Below, one piece after another: positions 25,301 to 38,002 of a stretch of 64,000 bases of DNA; position 1 is the first letter of the stretch; each line of letters opens with the position of its first letter. The stretch is from Lonicera japonica (lineage: Eukaryota > Streptophyta > Magnoliopsida > Dipsacales > Caprifoliaceae): NCBI GenBank assembly GCA_021464415.1, contig CM038469.1, positions 65,205,650-65,269,649 of the forward strand, read 5' to 3'. Position numbers and translations under genes: made by a program. Under the pieces are notes generated by a model. The model was not told where the DNA came from, did no database searches, and saw only the letters and a list, made by a program, of their open reading frames with translations.

Positions 25301-27229
25301 AATATAGTTGCTTCTAACGTTCCTAGTTGGTCCATTTGGCAATTTTATTTTATTGCTCTTTCATAATCTTTGGAAATGCATGGTCCCTTTGTAACCTCTC
25401 CCTTTTTGTATCTTTTTTTATTTTTAAATGGTATGGCACTAGTCCTCTTCGAAGTAAATGAATTTACAAAAAAAAAAAAAAATTACTTTAATTTAACAAT
25501 CAACTGTTTTTGATTAAATAATAATGATGAATTAAGCTATTCATTGCATTATTAGCTAGTTCTATTGAGTCATTAACTACTTATTTAGTTATTATATATT
25601 AAAATTTAATGTTTTTTAATTCTTCTTTTTTAGCCAATACCGTGTTAATTACTTATTTAATTATCATACATATATATATCAACTTATGTTTTAATTTTTT
25701 AAATAAATTAAATGTTTATTTTTATTTTTTTATATTATTATTAAATAAAGTCTAAATTTACATATATATTTTTGTTTAACTCAGAATGAAATGGCATGGT
25801 TTCTAGTAGTACACTGTAAACACAAATATATCATCGTTAAAAAGGAGGAAGAGAGAGAGAGAGAGAGATCTCAGAGCCCTCTAGCTAGGGTGTTACATCA
25901 AAATGGACACTCTGTAAAAGACTATTTTGCTTGTTTGGACGGTCAATTTCTATATATATACACACCTTCACACTGCACAAATCTATATATAATAATTACA
26001 CGAATAAATGCATGGAAGCGCGACATAAATATAGAGTTAAAATTTGTTTGCTAGCTAGACGATCTTTTGTTGCAAAGAGAGGCAGTGGCCTGTACGAATA
26101 AAATGACAAAACTATCCCTCTCATTTTCAGAGAGATCGATATGATATAAATAGCAATATAGCATTAATTAAATTTGGAGTTAATTATTATAAAATAATCT
26201 TTTTCAACATGCCTTGTGCTATATACCTTCCTTTACAAGAATTAAACCGATAGTTAAAAAAAAATTAATAAATTGTAAAAATCAACAACCAATTAATCAC
26301 AATGAATATAAAATTAATGAAAAGGTAAGATTGCAAAAAATACTGATTTTATAATTGTAAGTAATTTTTTTATTCTATTTTTTATTTGGAATTTAATGTT
26401 GAAATTGCAAAAATTGACCCACCCAGTTACAACGTTATTGAAAACTTTTAAAAAAAATCCAAAACCTTTTAACCCAAATTAATGGACGTTATTAATTAAG
26501 AAAATAAATCCTTATTTTGAAGTTTTCCGAAAAAAAAGTGAGTTTTAGTTTAAGGTAGGATTAGTTTGCATTGGACAATACTTTTAAATGTTTTTATCTG
26601 CTTTAAATGTTTAACGGTGTCGTCCGATACTGGCAATACTTAATTTCGAAACAAATTAAAGTGAAAATAGAGAAATTATTATTTAATCACCAACCAAAGA
26701 AATTGGAGCAAATTACTGCACACACTTCCTTTTTTGATGCAATTTTTTTTTAAAAAAAATTATGTTAAGTCAAAAAGGAGTTGTAACTCTTCGTGCTTAC
26801 TTTCTTCCCTATTATGTTTGTGCTTTGTATTTCATGTTGTAAATTTATTTACTTTTATAAAAACAAAAATACCAAATCCCAATTACATACATGAAGAGAG
26901 AGAAATCATATTATAAAAAGGCTCTATTTTTGGGATAATAAATATAAACAAAAAAAAATACCCCTCTCTTCCGCTCTAAAAATAGCCAGTGCACTTCGAT
27001 ATTTATGGAAAAAATTACTTTCAACTGATATCAAGAAAACCTACATAAACGTATGAAGATAAAGATATTAATAGAACGAAATAATAACCCCTAAAAGGCA
27101 TAAAAACCCAAACACACCACAAATAATAACCTACATACACCTATATAGATTTTCTTGTAGAATGGTGGAGAGAGTTGAATTAAAAAATAGATTTGAGTAG
27201 AATTATATTTAAGGGTTGAAAATTTTCTT
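22384..27229. other. AT-rich intergenic region with MITE fragments
   Basis: No gene is recognised. Fragments resembling the ends of Stowaway-type MITEs (CCCTTCGTCTCAAATTA near 22911; CGTCCGTCCCAAATTATAA near 24543) are present. A direct duplication of about 65 bp (ATAATTAAGATA ... AGTAGATGGTAAAAA) occurs at about 24458 and 24990. A 26-bp motif with CAGATTCATCTCCGTGCATA occurs at 24138 and 24296. The less AT-rich island at 22690-22860 could be a coding relic, but I could not identify it on either strand. Confidence 0.45.
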
Positions 27230-27234
27230 ATTCA

Positions 27235-28149
27235 TGTTAAAAAATTATGCAATTTTAAATATAAAAAATGATATAATCCAACATCGAGTCCTGTGATATC
27301 CACAGTGTCCTTAAAACAGTTACGTCGCGGCTCGGGTTGTGCTTAGATACTGCTTAACGACACCTGTTTCCCAGGATAAAACGATGGTTCAGTTGTGCTT
27401 TAGCACGCAAGCACACTGACCGAACTGAAAAAATTCTTGAACTCACCACCGGATATCGAAGCCTACTGTCTAGAGAGGAGAAGAAAACAAGTGAGTGTAG
27501 AGATTTCGAGAATTTGATTGTGTGTGTGTGAGGGAAGAGCCATGATCTCCTTTTTAATTCAAATTGGAGAGAATAATGACCATTAACATGGTCATTAATC
27601 CAAATCCGTTTCTCAAAACTGATAATTTAAGTGACAATTTAATTGGGATAAATGCATGAGTTTCAAATTCAAATTGGAAAAAATTAAATTTTCGGGTGCA
27701 AAACTTAGCCCGCGCAAGGCTCACTTTTCGGTCCGGCATTCGTGTCCGCAGGTGCGGGCACACACGAGCCGCAGTGGTTTCAGGCTTATTTCGGTCCGTG
27801 ATTTGCAACCCCCCCTGCGCGCCTGTGTGCGCGAGAGAAAGCCTCTTATCTTGAATCATTCAATAAGGCATTCCTATGAGCTTAGTTATAAGCCCATATA
27901 ATTTTTTCCATCTTTCCTACGTGGGACTACCCACTTTCATTGCATTTTCCAACTTCAACTTGTTCACTTTGGGTGACAATTTCTCATTCACCACTTAACC
28001 ATTTTGAGCATATAATTACACAATTTAGATGTACTCACGTAGGAGAACACAAATATATTAAGAACTTTCACAACCGAGTGCAAAGTCTTATTACAATTTT
28101 GCCCTCAAAATGGTAGAAAATGAGTTTTCTAATACCCATTTTTCTAACA
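27235..28149 (-). repeat. 3' LTR of the first copia element
   Basis: 915 bp, TG..CA ends, essentially identical to 32802-33716. It contains a GC-rich patch (27700-27850) whose open frames (101 aa minus, 81 aa plus) are repeated verbatim in the other LTR and are not genes. Confidence 0.95.
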
Positions 28150-28150
28150 A

Positions 28151-28158
28151 TTCCCCAC
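28151..28158 (-). other. Polypurine tract of the first copia element
   Basis: Minus-strand GTGGGGAA lies immediately before the 3' LTR, the position of the plus-strand primer in reverse transcription. Confidence 0.75.
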
Positions 28159-28724
28159 ATGAATGATAATTGGAGACCAACTGCTCGAAAAGAGATGGTG
28201 GTAAGATTCGACGGTCGAAACCTGCATAGGATAGGTAGGTTTTCCCTTTGAACCCTCCCTTGTGATATTATGTTTACTTTACTAACTAAATAGTAGACGC
28301 GAAGTCCTTGAACTATTCTGTCATTTATGTAAATGATGACATAACTCACACAGGAATCTTCCTTAAACATTTCAGTTCTCACTATTATGTTCGTTAATGG
28401 CCATGAACATACGCCTGGTTCTGTAAGAGTTTACAAGAATTGCACCCTAAACAATTCCCTTGGAAGCGGCCCTTCTTCCCTCTTACATAGGTGATCTCTT
28501 AATTAAGGGTAACCCGCCTTACCCCGCTCGATTTCTCGACGCATAAGAATCATTAAAAGCTTAGCTTAACCTTATCCATACGAGCATCACTGTTTAATCA
28601 TAGGAATGGGTTTGGAAAAATCCCCACAGTGATTCAACACCGTCTTTATAATTTAGTTGTCCCTTTTGAACCTACATCTTGGGATCTCCAGTCACGTAGG
28701 TTGGGTATCCACTATAAAGACTTA

Positions 28725-28881
28725 TTACTTCATGGGCTTTAACCCCATTCCCCTCGATAATTTCTCAACTAGCTCTCGATTCAACCCTTTAGTTAACGGA
28801 TCCGCGATATTATCTTTAGATTTTATATAGTCTATAGATATAATTCCAGTTGAGAGTAGTTGTCTGATGGTATTATGTCGT

Positions 28882-28922
<41 letters not shown>

Positions 28923-30953
28923 GGCTCTACCAATTGCAGATTGACTATCTGAATGAATGCAAATTGGAGGCACAGGCTTTGTCCACATTGGAATATCCTC
29001 TAGGAAGTTACGTAGCCATTCAGCCTCCTCCCCACATTTGTCTAGTGCGATAAACTCAGATTCCATAGTGGATCTAGCTATCACCGTTTGTTTTGAGGAT
29101 TTCCATGAAACGGCTCCTCCTCCTAACGTAAATACATATCCGCTAGTGGATTTGGAGTCTTTCTCACTTGATATCCAGTTTGCATCACTGTATCCTTCAA
29201 CCACAGCAGGATATCTAGAGTAGTGCAGTCCATAATCACGAGTAAATCGCAGGTATTTTAACACTCTCATAACTGCTTGCCAATGGTCAATTGCGGGATT
29301 ACTCGTATATCTGCTTAGTTTGCTCACTGCATAAGCTATATCTGGTCTTGTACAACTCATTAAGTACATTAGACTGCCTATCACCCTAGAGTATTCTACT
29401 TGAGAAACACTCTCTCCTTTATTCTTAGATAAATGTAGAGATAAATCTATTGGTGTTCTTGCAACTCCAGAATTATCTTTATCAAATTTTCCAAGAATAT
29501 TATCTATATAATGAGTCTGATTCAAAATGAGCTCATCAGGAGTTCTTATAATTTTAATCCCTAGGATCACATCAGCTAAACCCATATCTTTCATTTCGAA
29601 TCTCGAATTCAACATGATTTTTGTAGATTGAATCATCTTATCATTGCTCCCAATAATAAGCATATCATCTACGTACAAGCACACCATAACATATCCACTT
29701 TCAGTGTCTTTGACATAAACGCATTTGTCACACTCGTTTATTTTAAAACCACTCGCAATCATAGCGTGATCGAACTTCTCATGCCATTGTTTTGGTTCTT
29801 GCTTCAACCCATATAGCGATTTTACCAATTTACATACTTTCTTTCCTTGCCCAGGGGCAGAAAACCCTTCGGGTTGATCCATGTAAATTTCTTCTTCTAA
29901 ATCTCCATTTAGGAAAGCAGTTTTTACATCCATTTGATGTACTTGTAGATTACGTAAGGCAGCAATCGCAAGTACCATTCTAATGGAGTTTATTCTCGTT
30001 ACAGGAGAATAAGTATCAAAATAGTCAAGGCCTTCCTTTTGCCTATAACCCTTGATTACAAGCCTGGCCTTGTATTTATCTATTGATCCATTTGCTTTTC
30101 TTTTCCTCTTAAAAATCCACTTAGATCCTAATGGTTTACAACCTGGTGGAAGATCCACTAGTTCCCAAGTATGATTTTGTAGAATGGAATTGATCTCACT
30201 ATCAATGGCTTCTTTCCAAAAAAGGCCTTCTGTCGAGCTCACGGCTTCTTTATAACTTTGAGGTTCGCCTTCCAACATAAAGGTCAGAAAATCTGGACCA
30301 AACGTTTTTTCCGTCCTAACTCTTTTGCTACGTCTAGGTTCTTCCTCAATTTGCTCATCTTCTTTTTCAAGAGAATCCTTATTAGTGATCTCGTGGGGTC
30401 GTTTTGAAGAACTTGAATCTTCTTTTGGCTTACATGGGAATACTTGTTCAAAGAACGATGCATTTCTTGATTCCATAATCATGTTCTTGTGTATATCAGG
30501 TATATTAGATTCATGCACAAGAAACCTATAAGCATTGCTATTTTTTGCATATCCAATAAAAATGCAATCAACAGTTTTTGGCCCTATTTTGACCTTTTTA
30601 GGTGGAGGCACTGCCACCTTAGCCAAACATCCCCACACTCGCAAGTAATTATATGAAGGCTTCCTTCCTTTCCATAATTCATATGGGGTTTTCTCTTCCT
30701 TCTTTTTAGGTACCTTATTTAAAAGATAGTTAGCCGAAAGAATGGCTTCTCCCCACATGTTTGGTGGTAAACCTGAACTTATTAACATAGCATTCATCAT
30801 TTCTTTTAAAGTTCGGTTTTTCAGTTCAGCAATGCCATTGGATTGAGGTGAATAAGGTGCCGTCATTTCATGTATAATCCCATTTTTTGAACAAAAATCA
30901 ATAAATGGTGACTCATATTCACCTCCACGGTCACTCCTTATAGCTTTGATTCT
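28725..30953 (-). CDS. Copia pol, 3' portion: integrase core end, reverse transcriptase, RNase H
   Basis: The frame is identical to that of the upstream open frame and separated from it only by the stop at 30956-30954. The first Met after the stop is at 30866, but homology begins directly at 30953 with the second integrase Asp ([11 protein letters not shown]) and the Glu (NGIAELKNR). The reverse transcriptase follows, with [32 protein letters not shown] and the catalytic YVDDMLIIG. RNase H follows, with GYSDANW, STSGYVF and ARSTMESEF, ending in DPLTKGL. All catalytic residues of these enzymes that I can check are present. Without readthrough this part would not be translated from the gag start. 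Confidence 0.93.
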
Positions 30954-32720
30954 CTAATTAAGTTGATTTTCAACTTCATTTTTATAGACAATAAATTTCT
31001 CTATTGCCTCATCTTTACTTTTAAGTAGATACACATAACAATATTTTGTGCTATCATCAACAAAAGTAATAAAATACTTATTCCCACCTCTCGTTTGTGT
31101 CATTTTTAAATCACATATATCACTATGAATTAAATCAAGAGGTTGAGTATCTCTTTCAACACTTTGGAAAGATGATCTTGTCAGTTTTGCCTCAATACAA
31201 GTTTCACACTTATGTTTAGAATCAATTTGGAATGTTGGTATATGATTCATGTTAATTAATTTGCGCAAAGTATCGTAATTAACATGTCCTAGTCTACCAT
31301 GCCACAAATTGGAAGACTCAAGCATATAAGTAGAAGTGCTAGCTTTATTCTTATTATTTTCAACCATGGTCATTACATTCAACTTGAACATTCCATCACT
31401 CATATACCCCTTACCAACAAACATTCCACTCTTAGACAAAACAAATTTATCACTCTCAAAAATAAGACGAAAACCGTGCTTGCTAAGCAACGAACCAGAC
31501 ACCAAGTTCTTGCGAATTTCGGGCACATAAAGCACGTTGTTGAGAGTTAGTTCTTTGCCCGACGTCATCTTTAAGATCACCTTCCCTTGGCCCTTGACTT
31601 CCGAGGTAGCAGAATTTCCCATGTACATCTTCTCTCCATTTTCCACCGGCTCAAATGAAGAGAACATCTTCTTATCAAAGCTCACATGACGGGTTGCACC
31701 CGTATCGATCCACCATTCCTTAGGATTCGATCCTACCAAGTTTACTTCAGAAATAACCGCCGACAAATTAATGTCGCCCACATCACGAGCTATGTTCTCC
31801 ATCACATTAGCTTGATGATTCTTCTTCGGGAACCTGCAATCCGAAGACTTATGACCTGTTTTACCACAATTAAAACATTTGCCTTGAAATTTAGGCTGAA
31901 ATTTATGCTTAGAGATTCCTCCCTTAGGACCCATATGGATTCCTTTACCCTTTTCCTTTTTCTTTGAGCTTTGGCCATGTTCAACAACATTAGCCTTAGC
32001 CCCCAAACCATTACCACTATTACCATTGCCATTACTATTACCATTGCCTTTTCCTCCACCATTTCCAGCCTTTTTCTGTTTTAATTTATTTTCCTCTTCA
32101 ATTCGAAGTTTAAGAATTATATCTTCAACTGACATTTCTTTTCGCTTATGTTTTAAATAATTTTTAAACTCATTCCATGATGGTGGCAATTTTTCGATAA
32201 TAGAAGCTGTTTGAAAGCTTTCACTTAGATTCATTCCTTCAGAATGTATCTCATGCAAAATCAGTTGTAGCTCTTCAACTTGGCTCACAACAGTTTTAGA
32301 ATCGACCATCTTAAAATCAAGAAACCGGCCAACAATAAATTTCTTGGCACCGGCGTCCTCAACTTTATACTTGTGGTCCAAAGCTTCCCACAGTTCTTTG
32401 GCTGTTTTCTTGTCACGATACACATCATACAGTGAATCTGACAAGCCATTCATAATTGTGTTTTTCGCCAAGTAATCAGAATGGTTCCAAGCATCAGCTG
32501 CTCTGACTGCTTGAATATCTTGGGAACCTTCTTCAACTATAGGTTTTTCCTCGGTCAAGAACCGAGCCAGATTCAACGTGGTCAGATAGAACATCATCTT
32601 CTGCTGCCAACGCTTAAAATTCTGCCCAATGAATTTCTCAGGTTTTTCGCCCTTGACCGGAGTAGTCGGTGGTTTAGCAGCCACAGCGGGCACAGCAACA
32701 ACATTGACTGGATCAGTCAT
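30954..32720 (-). CDS. Copia gag-protease-integrase, 5' portion of polyprotein
   Basis: 588 codons from ATG at 32720. Gag (about residues 1-270) resembles the UBN2 type, with [12 protein letters not shown] near residue 35 and a CX2CX4HX4C zinc knuckle, [14 protein letters not shown]. The aspartic protease motif is [12 protein letters not shown]. The integrase zinc-binding motif follows (HGRLGH ... CETCIEAK), then the first catalytic Asp (HSDICD) and the [17 protein letters not shown] segment. It ends at a TAG (30956-30954) in the middle of the integrase core, where relatives usually have Lys or Arg, so one substitution explains the break. Everything downstream is in the same frame. Confidence 0.93.
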   Translation of the reverse strand: MTDPVNVVAVPAVAAKPPTTPVKGEKPEKFIGQNFKRWQQKMMFYLTTLNLARFLTEEKPIVEEGSQDIQAVRAADAWNHSDYLAKNTIMNGLSDSLYDVYRDKKTAKELWEALDHKYKVEDAGAKKFIVGRFLDFKMVDSKTVVSQVEELQLILHEIHSEGMNLSESFQTASIIEKLPPSWNEFKNYLKHKRKEMSVEDIILKLRIEEENKLKQKKAGNGGGKGNGNSNGNGNSGNGLGAKANVVEHGQSSKKKEKGKGIHMGPKGGISKHKFQPKFQGKCFNCGKTGHKSSDCRFPKKNHQANVMENIARDVGDINLSAVISEVNLVGSNPKEWWIDTGATRHVSFDKKMFSSFEPVENGEKMYMGNSATSEVKGQGKVILKMTSGKELTLNNVLYVPEIRKNLVSGSLLSKHGFRLIFESDKFVLSKSGMFVGKGYMSDGMFKLNVMTMVENNKNKASTSTYMLESSNLWHGRLGHVNYDTLRKLINMNHIPTFQIDSKHKCETCIEAKLTRSSFQSVERDTQPLDLIHSDICDLKMTQTRGGNKYFITFVDDSTKYCYVYLLKSKDEAIEKFIVYKNEVENQLN

Positions 32721-32801
32721 TTTTTCTACACAAAGAGTAGTACACAGTCAGGTAAGAATACTAAACTGCAAATTTTAATTTAGCACTAACTGTTTTAAGA
32801 T

Positions 32802-33716
32802 TGTTAAAAAATTATGCAATTTTAAATATAAAAACTGATATAATCCAACATCGAGTCCTGTGATATCCACAGTGTCCTTAAAACAGTTACGTCGCGGCTC
32901 GGGTTGTGCTTAGATACTGCTTAACGACGCCTGTTTCCCAGGATAAAACGATGGTTCAGTTGTGCTTTAGCACGCAAGCACACTGACCGAACTGAAAAAA
33001 TTCTTGAACTCACCACCGGATATCGAAGCCTACTGTCTAGAGAGGAGAAGAAAACAAGTGAGTGTAGAGATTTCGAGAATTTGATTGTGTGTGTGTGAGG
33101 GAAGAGCCATGATCTCCTTTTTAATTCAAATTGGAGAGAATAATGACCATTAACATGGTCATTAATCCAAATCCGTTTCTCAAAACTGATAATTTAAGTG
33201 ACAATTTAATTGGGATAAATGCATGAGTTTCAAATTCAAATTGGAAAAAATTAAATTTTCGGGTGCAAAACTTAGCCCGCGCAAGGCTCACTTTTCGGTC
33301 CGGCATTCGTGTCCGCAGGTGCGGGCACACACGAGCCGCAGTGGTTTCAGGCTTATTTCGGTCCGTGATTTGCAACCCCCCCTGCGCGCCTGTGTGCGCG
33401 AGAGAAAGCCTCTTATCTTGAATCATTCAATAAGGCATTCCTATGAGCTTAGTTATAAGCCCATATAATTTTTTCCATCTTTCCTACGTGGGACTACCCA
33501 CTTTCATTGCATTTTCCAACTTCAACTTGTTCACTTTGGGTGACAATTTCTCATTCACCACTTAACCATTTTGAGCATATAATTACACAATTTAGATGTA
33601 CTCACGTAGGAGAACACAAATATATTAAGAACTTTCACAACCGAGTGCAAAGTCTTATTACAATTTTGCCCTCAAAATGGTAGAAAATGAGTTTTCTAAT
33701 ACCCATTTTTCTAACA
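32802..33716 (-). repeat. 5' LTR of the first copia element
   Basis: 915 bp, the partner of 27235-28149, followed by target duplication ATTCA. The inner side (32801 downward) reads ATCTTAAAACAGTTAGTGC on the minus strand, which does not match the common TGGTATCAGAGC primer site. Confidence 0.95.
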
Positions 33717-33721
33717 ATTCA

Positions 33722-34550
33722 TTGCAAAAAAAATATGCATCCTTGTTTGAGTAGAATAATATGAAAACAAATATTGACTTTCTTTCCTTTATAATATACA
33801 ATTTGAGAATGAATTATTACTCATATGATACTCTCTTACTTCCTAAATCAGTATTCCAATAATGCTAAAACAGAGAAAAAAAAAATTAAAGGTTTTTTTT
33901 TTTTTTTTGGTATTTCAATTTGAAATTTCAAAAAAACGACCCACCCGTTATTGGATTATTGAAAAAATTTCACTTATGTTGAGTCTGTTCAAATTCTTTT
34001 AATGAACCCAAAACAGATTGGGATATACCAAAACAAATTTAGAGTGAACATAGAGAAAACCACAAACTATCATTTCGATGCACGTTGAAAATGGTGCCCA
34101 AGCTCTCTCTCTAAACCAATGCCGATGGCTCTTTCTGTCTAGATTCATGCATGAACATGCATCAATAAAACACTACAAATTATAAGAAATTACATGAATA
34201 GAGAAACAACAAAATTAAATAGATAACTGGAAAAAAAATACAAAAACCTACATAAATACATACATATTTCTTGATTTTAGAAGAGAAAACAAAAATCAAA
34301 TTCAAATGCAATGTGCTGCTACATGGGAGGGCTTGTTAGATGTTTAGCCAAGAAGGTGTTAGTTAGAGAAAGTTAGAATAGTAAAGAGAGAATAGGTAGT
34401 AGACAAAAGTATAGAGGGAGAGGGGAAATGTGGGAGATTTTAGAGAAAATAACTATTTCGGAAAAATAAATAAGGATTTTGGATTAATCCTTTTTTAGAA
34501 TGTAGTTCTTTTGGCCTTCCTTTTGTAGGGTTTTGCATTCTTCTTCTTTT
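33722..34550. other. AT-rich stretch, no gene recognised
   Basis: Nothing supported. A block near 33905-34030 (GACCCACCCG, then TTGAAAAAATTTC) loosely resembles 26400-26470 on the other side of the copia element. Confidence 0.4.
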
Positions 34551-34551
34551 A

Positions 34552-35090
34552 GGGTGTGTTTGATTGCCTTTTTTTTTTATGGAAAATACTCATTTTTCAC
34601 TTGATTTGACAACTTAAGGTGTTTGATTGGCTTTTTTTTCTACGAAAATTTTTTCCCACTTTTGCTCACACACTTAGGGTGCGTTTGATTGCAAGCATGT
34701 AATTTGCATTGAAAGAAAATAAGTTACAGGCAATTGAATTGACTAAAATTGAGTTGCATTAAAAATATAGTGTAGTGTGTTTGATTGGCTTAATTTTTTA
34801 CTCAGAAAATATTGGTTGTATTATGGCATTTTTAATGTAGAAAAAATTATTGGTATTTTTTTTTACATAATTATATAGTCAAGATAGATCTTGTTTAATT
34901 GATCTTGATTAGTAGATTTTAAATATTAAAATTTTATATTATTTTGAATTTTATATTTTAAGTTATGGCATTTTTAATGTAGAAAATCGTAAAAACAAAA
35001 AAAAATCAATCAAACACCTTAAGTTGTCAAATCAAGTGAAAAATGCTCATTTTTCATGAAAAAAAATTGCCAATCAAACACACCCTTACA
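34552..35090. mobile_element. Foldback repeat pair A
   Basis: The arm at 34552-34640 (AGGGTGTGTTTGATTGCC ... CACTTGATTTGACAACTTAAGG) is repeated in inverted orientation at about 34998-35090 with high identity. Target duplications are not clear. The right arm falls inside the loop of pair B. Confidence 0.6.
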
Positions 35091-35487
35091 TTTTCCTCCA
35101 AAACAAGGAAAACATTTTCTTTTGAGGAGGGGGGTTGTATTTATTTTTTAGGCAATTGCACAGTTTTCGAGACAACACTTTACCCATTTTCTACATTAAA
35201 ATGATATAACTTAAAATATAAAATTCAAAATTTAGTATTTAAAATCTACTAATCAAGATCAATTAAACAAGATCCATCATGACTATAGAATTATGTAAAA
35301 AAAAATATCACTAATTTTTCCTACATTAAAAATGTCACAATACAACAAATATTTTTCGGGTAGAAAATTAAGGCAATCAAATACATTTAATTGAATTTTT
35401 CATGCAACTCAATTCTAGGCAATTCAATTGCCTAGAACTTATTTTCTTTCCATTCAAATTCCATGCTTGCAATCAAACGCACCCTTA
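34676..35487. mobile_element. Foldback repeat pair B (about 300-bp arms)
   Basis: The arm at 34676-34987 (AGGGTGCGTTTGATTGCAAG ... TTTTTAATGTAGAAAA) matches the inverted arm at about 35187-35487, including GATCTTGTTTAATTGATC and TTTACATAATT. Ends of the GTTTGATTGC type resemble hAT or Tourist MITE termini. No coding sequence. Confidence 0.65.
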
Positions 35488-35854
35488 ATGTGTAAATTGG
35501 TTGTGCAAAATACACAGCCAGTATACACAAAAACTTAATTGGCATGAATTTTACGCAACTATTGAAGTAACAAAAAATTTACACATTGTGTAAATTTTAC
35601 ACAATGTTAAATTGGTTATTTCTACGCAACTTCATTAAAAATGTTCTAAGCACCCTTTTTATAAACAAAAACTATTAAATTATTAAGTGCAAATTTTAAA
35701 AGTACCCTTGTTGTACTAGACTCTTTGTTTGCCGTCAAACTCATTATTAAGTGCAAATTCATACTGGGTATATTAAATGGCTAAATTTAGCATACCTTAA
35801 TCTGCAGCAGAGAAACTTAAAGGGTAAATATTATACTTTGCGTTAGTCATATAA

Positions 35855-36206
35855 GCCATACAAATGTGGGAGACTCGTATCAAAATAATAAAAAAAAGCC
35901 ATACGAGAGTGGGACCTCGTATGGCAATTTCTTTATTTATTTATTTGTTTTTCAAGAAAGCCAACCACCCATACGATGGTGGCAGTCTCGTATGGCTTTT
36001 TCATATATATATATATATATATATATTATAAGCCCATACGAGGGTAGAAGCTTCGTATTAGCAAAAAAAATTCTTTTTTTAATGCTCAACACTCATACGA
36101 GAATAGCAAGCTTGTATGAGTGTTTTTATGCCATATTCGCTGTCTAAAAACTTATAGCACGCTCGTATAAGTATTTTTATGACATATTCGCTGTCTAAAA
36201 ACTTAC
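35855..36206. repeat. Array of short hairpins built on CATACGAG/CTCGTATG
   Basis: Six inverted repeats occur in series, each with an 8-10 bp stem and a loop of about 9-13 nt: 35855-35880, 35898-35925, 35965-35996, 36032-36060, 36091-36122 and 36150-36172. Spacing is about 43-67 bp. The stems vary but keep the symmetry (the last is ACTTATA..TATAAGT). A 30-bp flank with CATATTCGCTGTCTAAAAAC is directly repeated at 36131 and 36183. A (TA)n tract lies at 36004-36026. Confidence 0.7.
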
Positions 36207-37370
36207 TAACCAATTAATAAGTTTACTTTCAAATTTTACAATATTTGATGTGGATGCTCTTACATTGATATATAAAATTTAAACAAACCATTCTCTATCC
36301 TAGTAAATGCATTATTCTAAACTCTTGACACATTGTGTGGGTGGGGTGCCTATTATTGAAACTATTCGTAATTTTTGTCCCAAATAATTGAGTTGAATGT
36401 GTTGGGATTTGCTTTTAAGACTTCAAAGTTACACAAATTGTCATTAAATCTGAGCCATTAATACTTCTAAATCTTTAAATTTGGAGCTTGATCTTTTATA
36501 TATTATGTGAATTATACCAGATAAAGTGTTAACAAGAGTTATATATCATACATAACTCATATTTGATTATTGTAGGCTAATCATCCTTATTGCTATTTGA
36601 TTATTAAATTGCAAACTCTTGTTATAGAAATAGATGAGCTTGGGTTTCAACATATGTTCATTTTTACGTTTTCTTATTAAGGTGCTTTTACATTAAGGGT
36701 ACTCTAATAAAATTAAAATTTTAATATGGTTGTTTAGAAAAAAGGTTGTCAATACTAAAATTTAAGAGTGCTAGTTTAATTTTTATTTTTATTTTTTTCT
36801 CAAAAGTGGGCCAGGTGGTTTCATTTTGTCAAAGTTACTAGAGGCATAAGTGGAACCCAGCTCAATTTCAGAGAATCCGTGCCAACCAAGTTCGCATATG
36901 AAACGCTCTCTACATAAGTATATACATATACACACACACACACATATATATATGGAGTTCATTTTTGGTATGAACTGGATTTTTTTTACAATTTTTTTAT
37001 TGTAAATTTTACATAGAAAAATATCGTAAAAAAGATCGATCCGTACATATCAGTCCGCACTTGAAATTTTTCGTATATATATATGAGTTCTTAATATGCT
37101 TGTGTTTTTCAACGTTACCCTTGTAAATATATTTTTTTCATAAAAACATGCTTGTAATAATTTCGAATTCTCGCTACTAGAAAGTTAAATATATAAGTCG
37201 CGTGAATATTACATTTGCAACACAAGCTAATCTTTTCATGGAAGAAAATATTTTTCTTACTGGGTGCAGTACATGAGTTGGGACAATACATGCAATAAGA
37301 ATATCCAGTAAGTGTAACATTGCTCTTGTATATATATAACTCTCTCAAGAGCCTCATTTCTGTTAAAAAA
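36207..37370. other. AT-rich stretch, no gene recognised
   Basis: No coding region is supported. It contains a (CA/TA)n microsatellite near 36925-36955. Confidence 0.4.
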
Positions 37371-37730
37371 AGGGTATTATTTACACCTTTCATATTTGTT
37401 ACAAACACCTCCCAAAGGTAAATTTATTATCATTAGCACCCCTAAAGCTCGCCTAATAAGAATTAAGTGTAATTACATACATTCGGCCCAATTAAAGAAA
37501 GTTTGTTAATAAAAAAATTGCCCCGGAGTACTTCAGTCTTTTTTAAATAAAACCCGCCCAATAAAAAGTAAGTACACTCAACTCAAATGGAAAGAGTATT
37601 ACTAAACACTCATCTAATATCAAGCAATTGAGAAAAGTGGGTGCAATAAATAAAGAACGTTTAAATGTGTTTTTAGTTAAATTCAAAATATGCTTGTGAC
37701 AAATTTAGGAGCGTAAATAACACCACCCTT
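37371..37730. mobile_element. Mutator-type MITE
   Basis: The 360-bp element has ends AGGGTATTATTTAC and, in reverse complement, AAGGGTGGTGTTATTTAC. It is flanked by near-identical 9-mers GTTAAAAAA (37362-37370) and GTTAAAAGA (37731-37739). It lies just 3' of the hydrolase stop codon and could overlap its 3' UTR. Confidence 0.5.
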
Positions 37731-38002
37731 GTTAAAAGAAAGAATGTCTAGTCAAAAATAAACGGATAAATAGTTTGATAAAATTTTGTCGAAATAATCT
37801 CTAATAGTGGCACATATTTCTATTTAAGGTTCCAACACAAAATATTTCACAGCCATGATAACTAATCAAATCGAGAACAATCCGTTAAGAAAAAAAAATA
37901 ATTTGCTTATTTTCGAATTGTCCCAATAGCAATAACACCCCTAAATCACTGAGTTATAATTATGGAGAATCAAGAAAAAAAACCAAGACAAATTACAACT
38001 CC

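Larger units (their letters stand above)
27235..33716 (-). mobile_element. Young full-length Ty1/copia retrotransposon
   Basis: 6482 bp, bounded by two 915-bp LTRs and the perfect 5-bp target duplication ATTCA (27230-27234 and 33717-33721). LTR ends are TGTTA/TAACA. By eye the LTRs differ at two positions only (27269 region A/C and 27362 region A/G). The domain order gag, protease, integrase, reverse transcriptase, RNase H on the minus strand defines the copia superfamily. The coding region is continuous except for one in-frame stop. A polypurine tract adjoins the 3' LTR. The expected initiator-Met primer-binding sequence is absent next to the 5' LTR. Confidence 0.95.

Noticed and set aside
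27554..27859. 101-residue open frame, identical copy at 33121-33426
   Set aside because: It lies in both LTRs of the same copia element; repetition reflects LTR identity, not a gene family.
35855..36206. CRISPR-like regularly spaced repeats
   Set aside because: This is a plant nuclear region; repeats are variable hairpins with no constant repeat and no cas genes.
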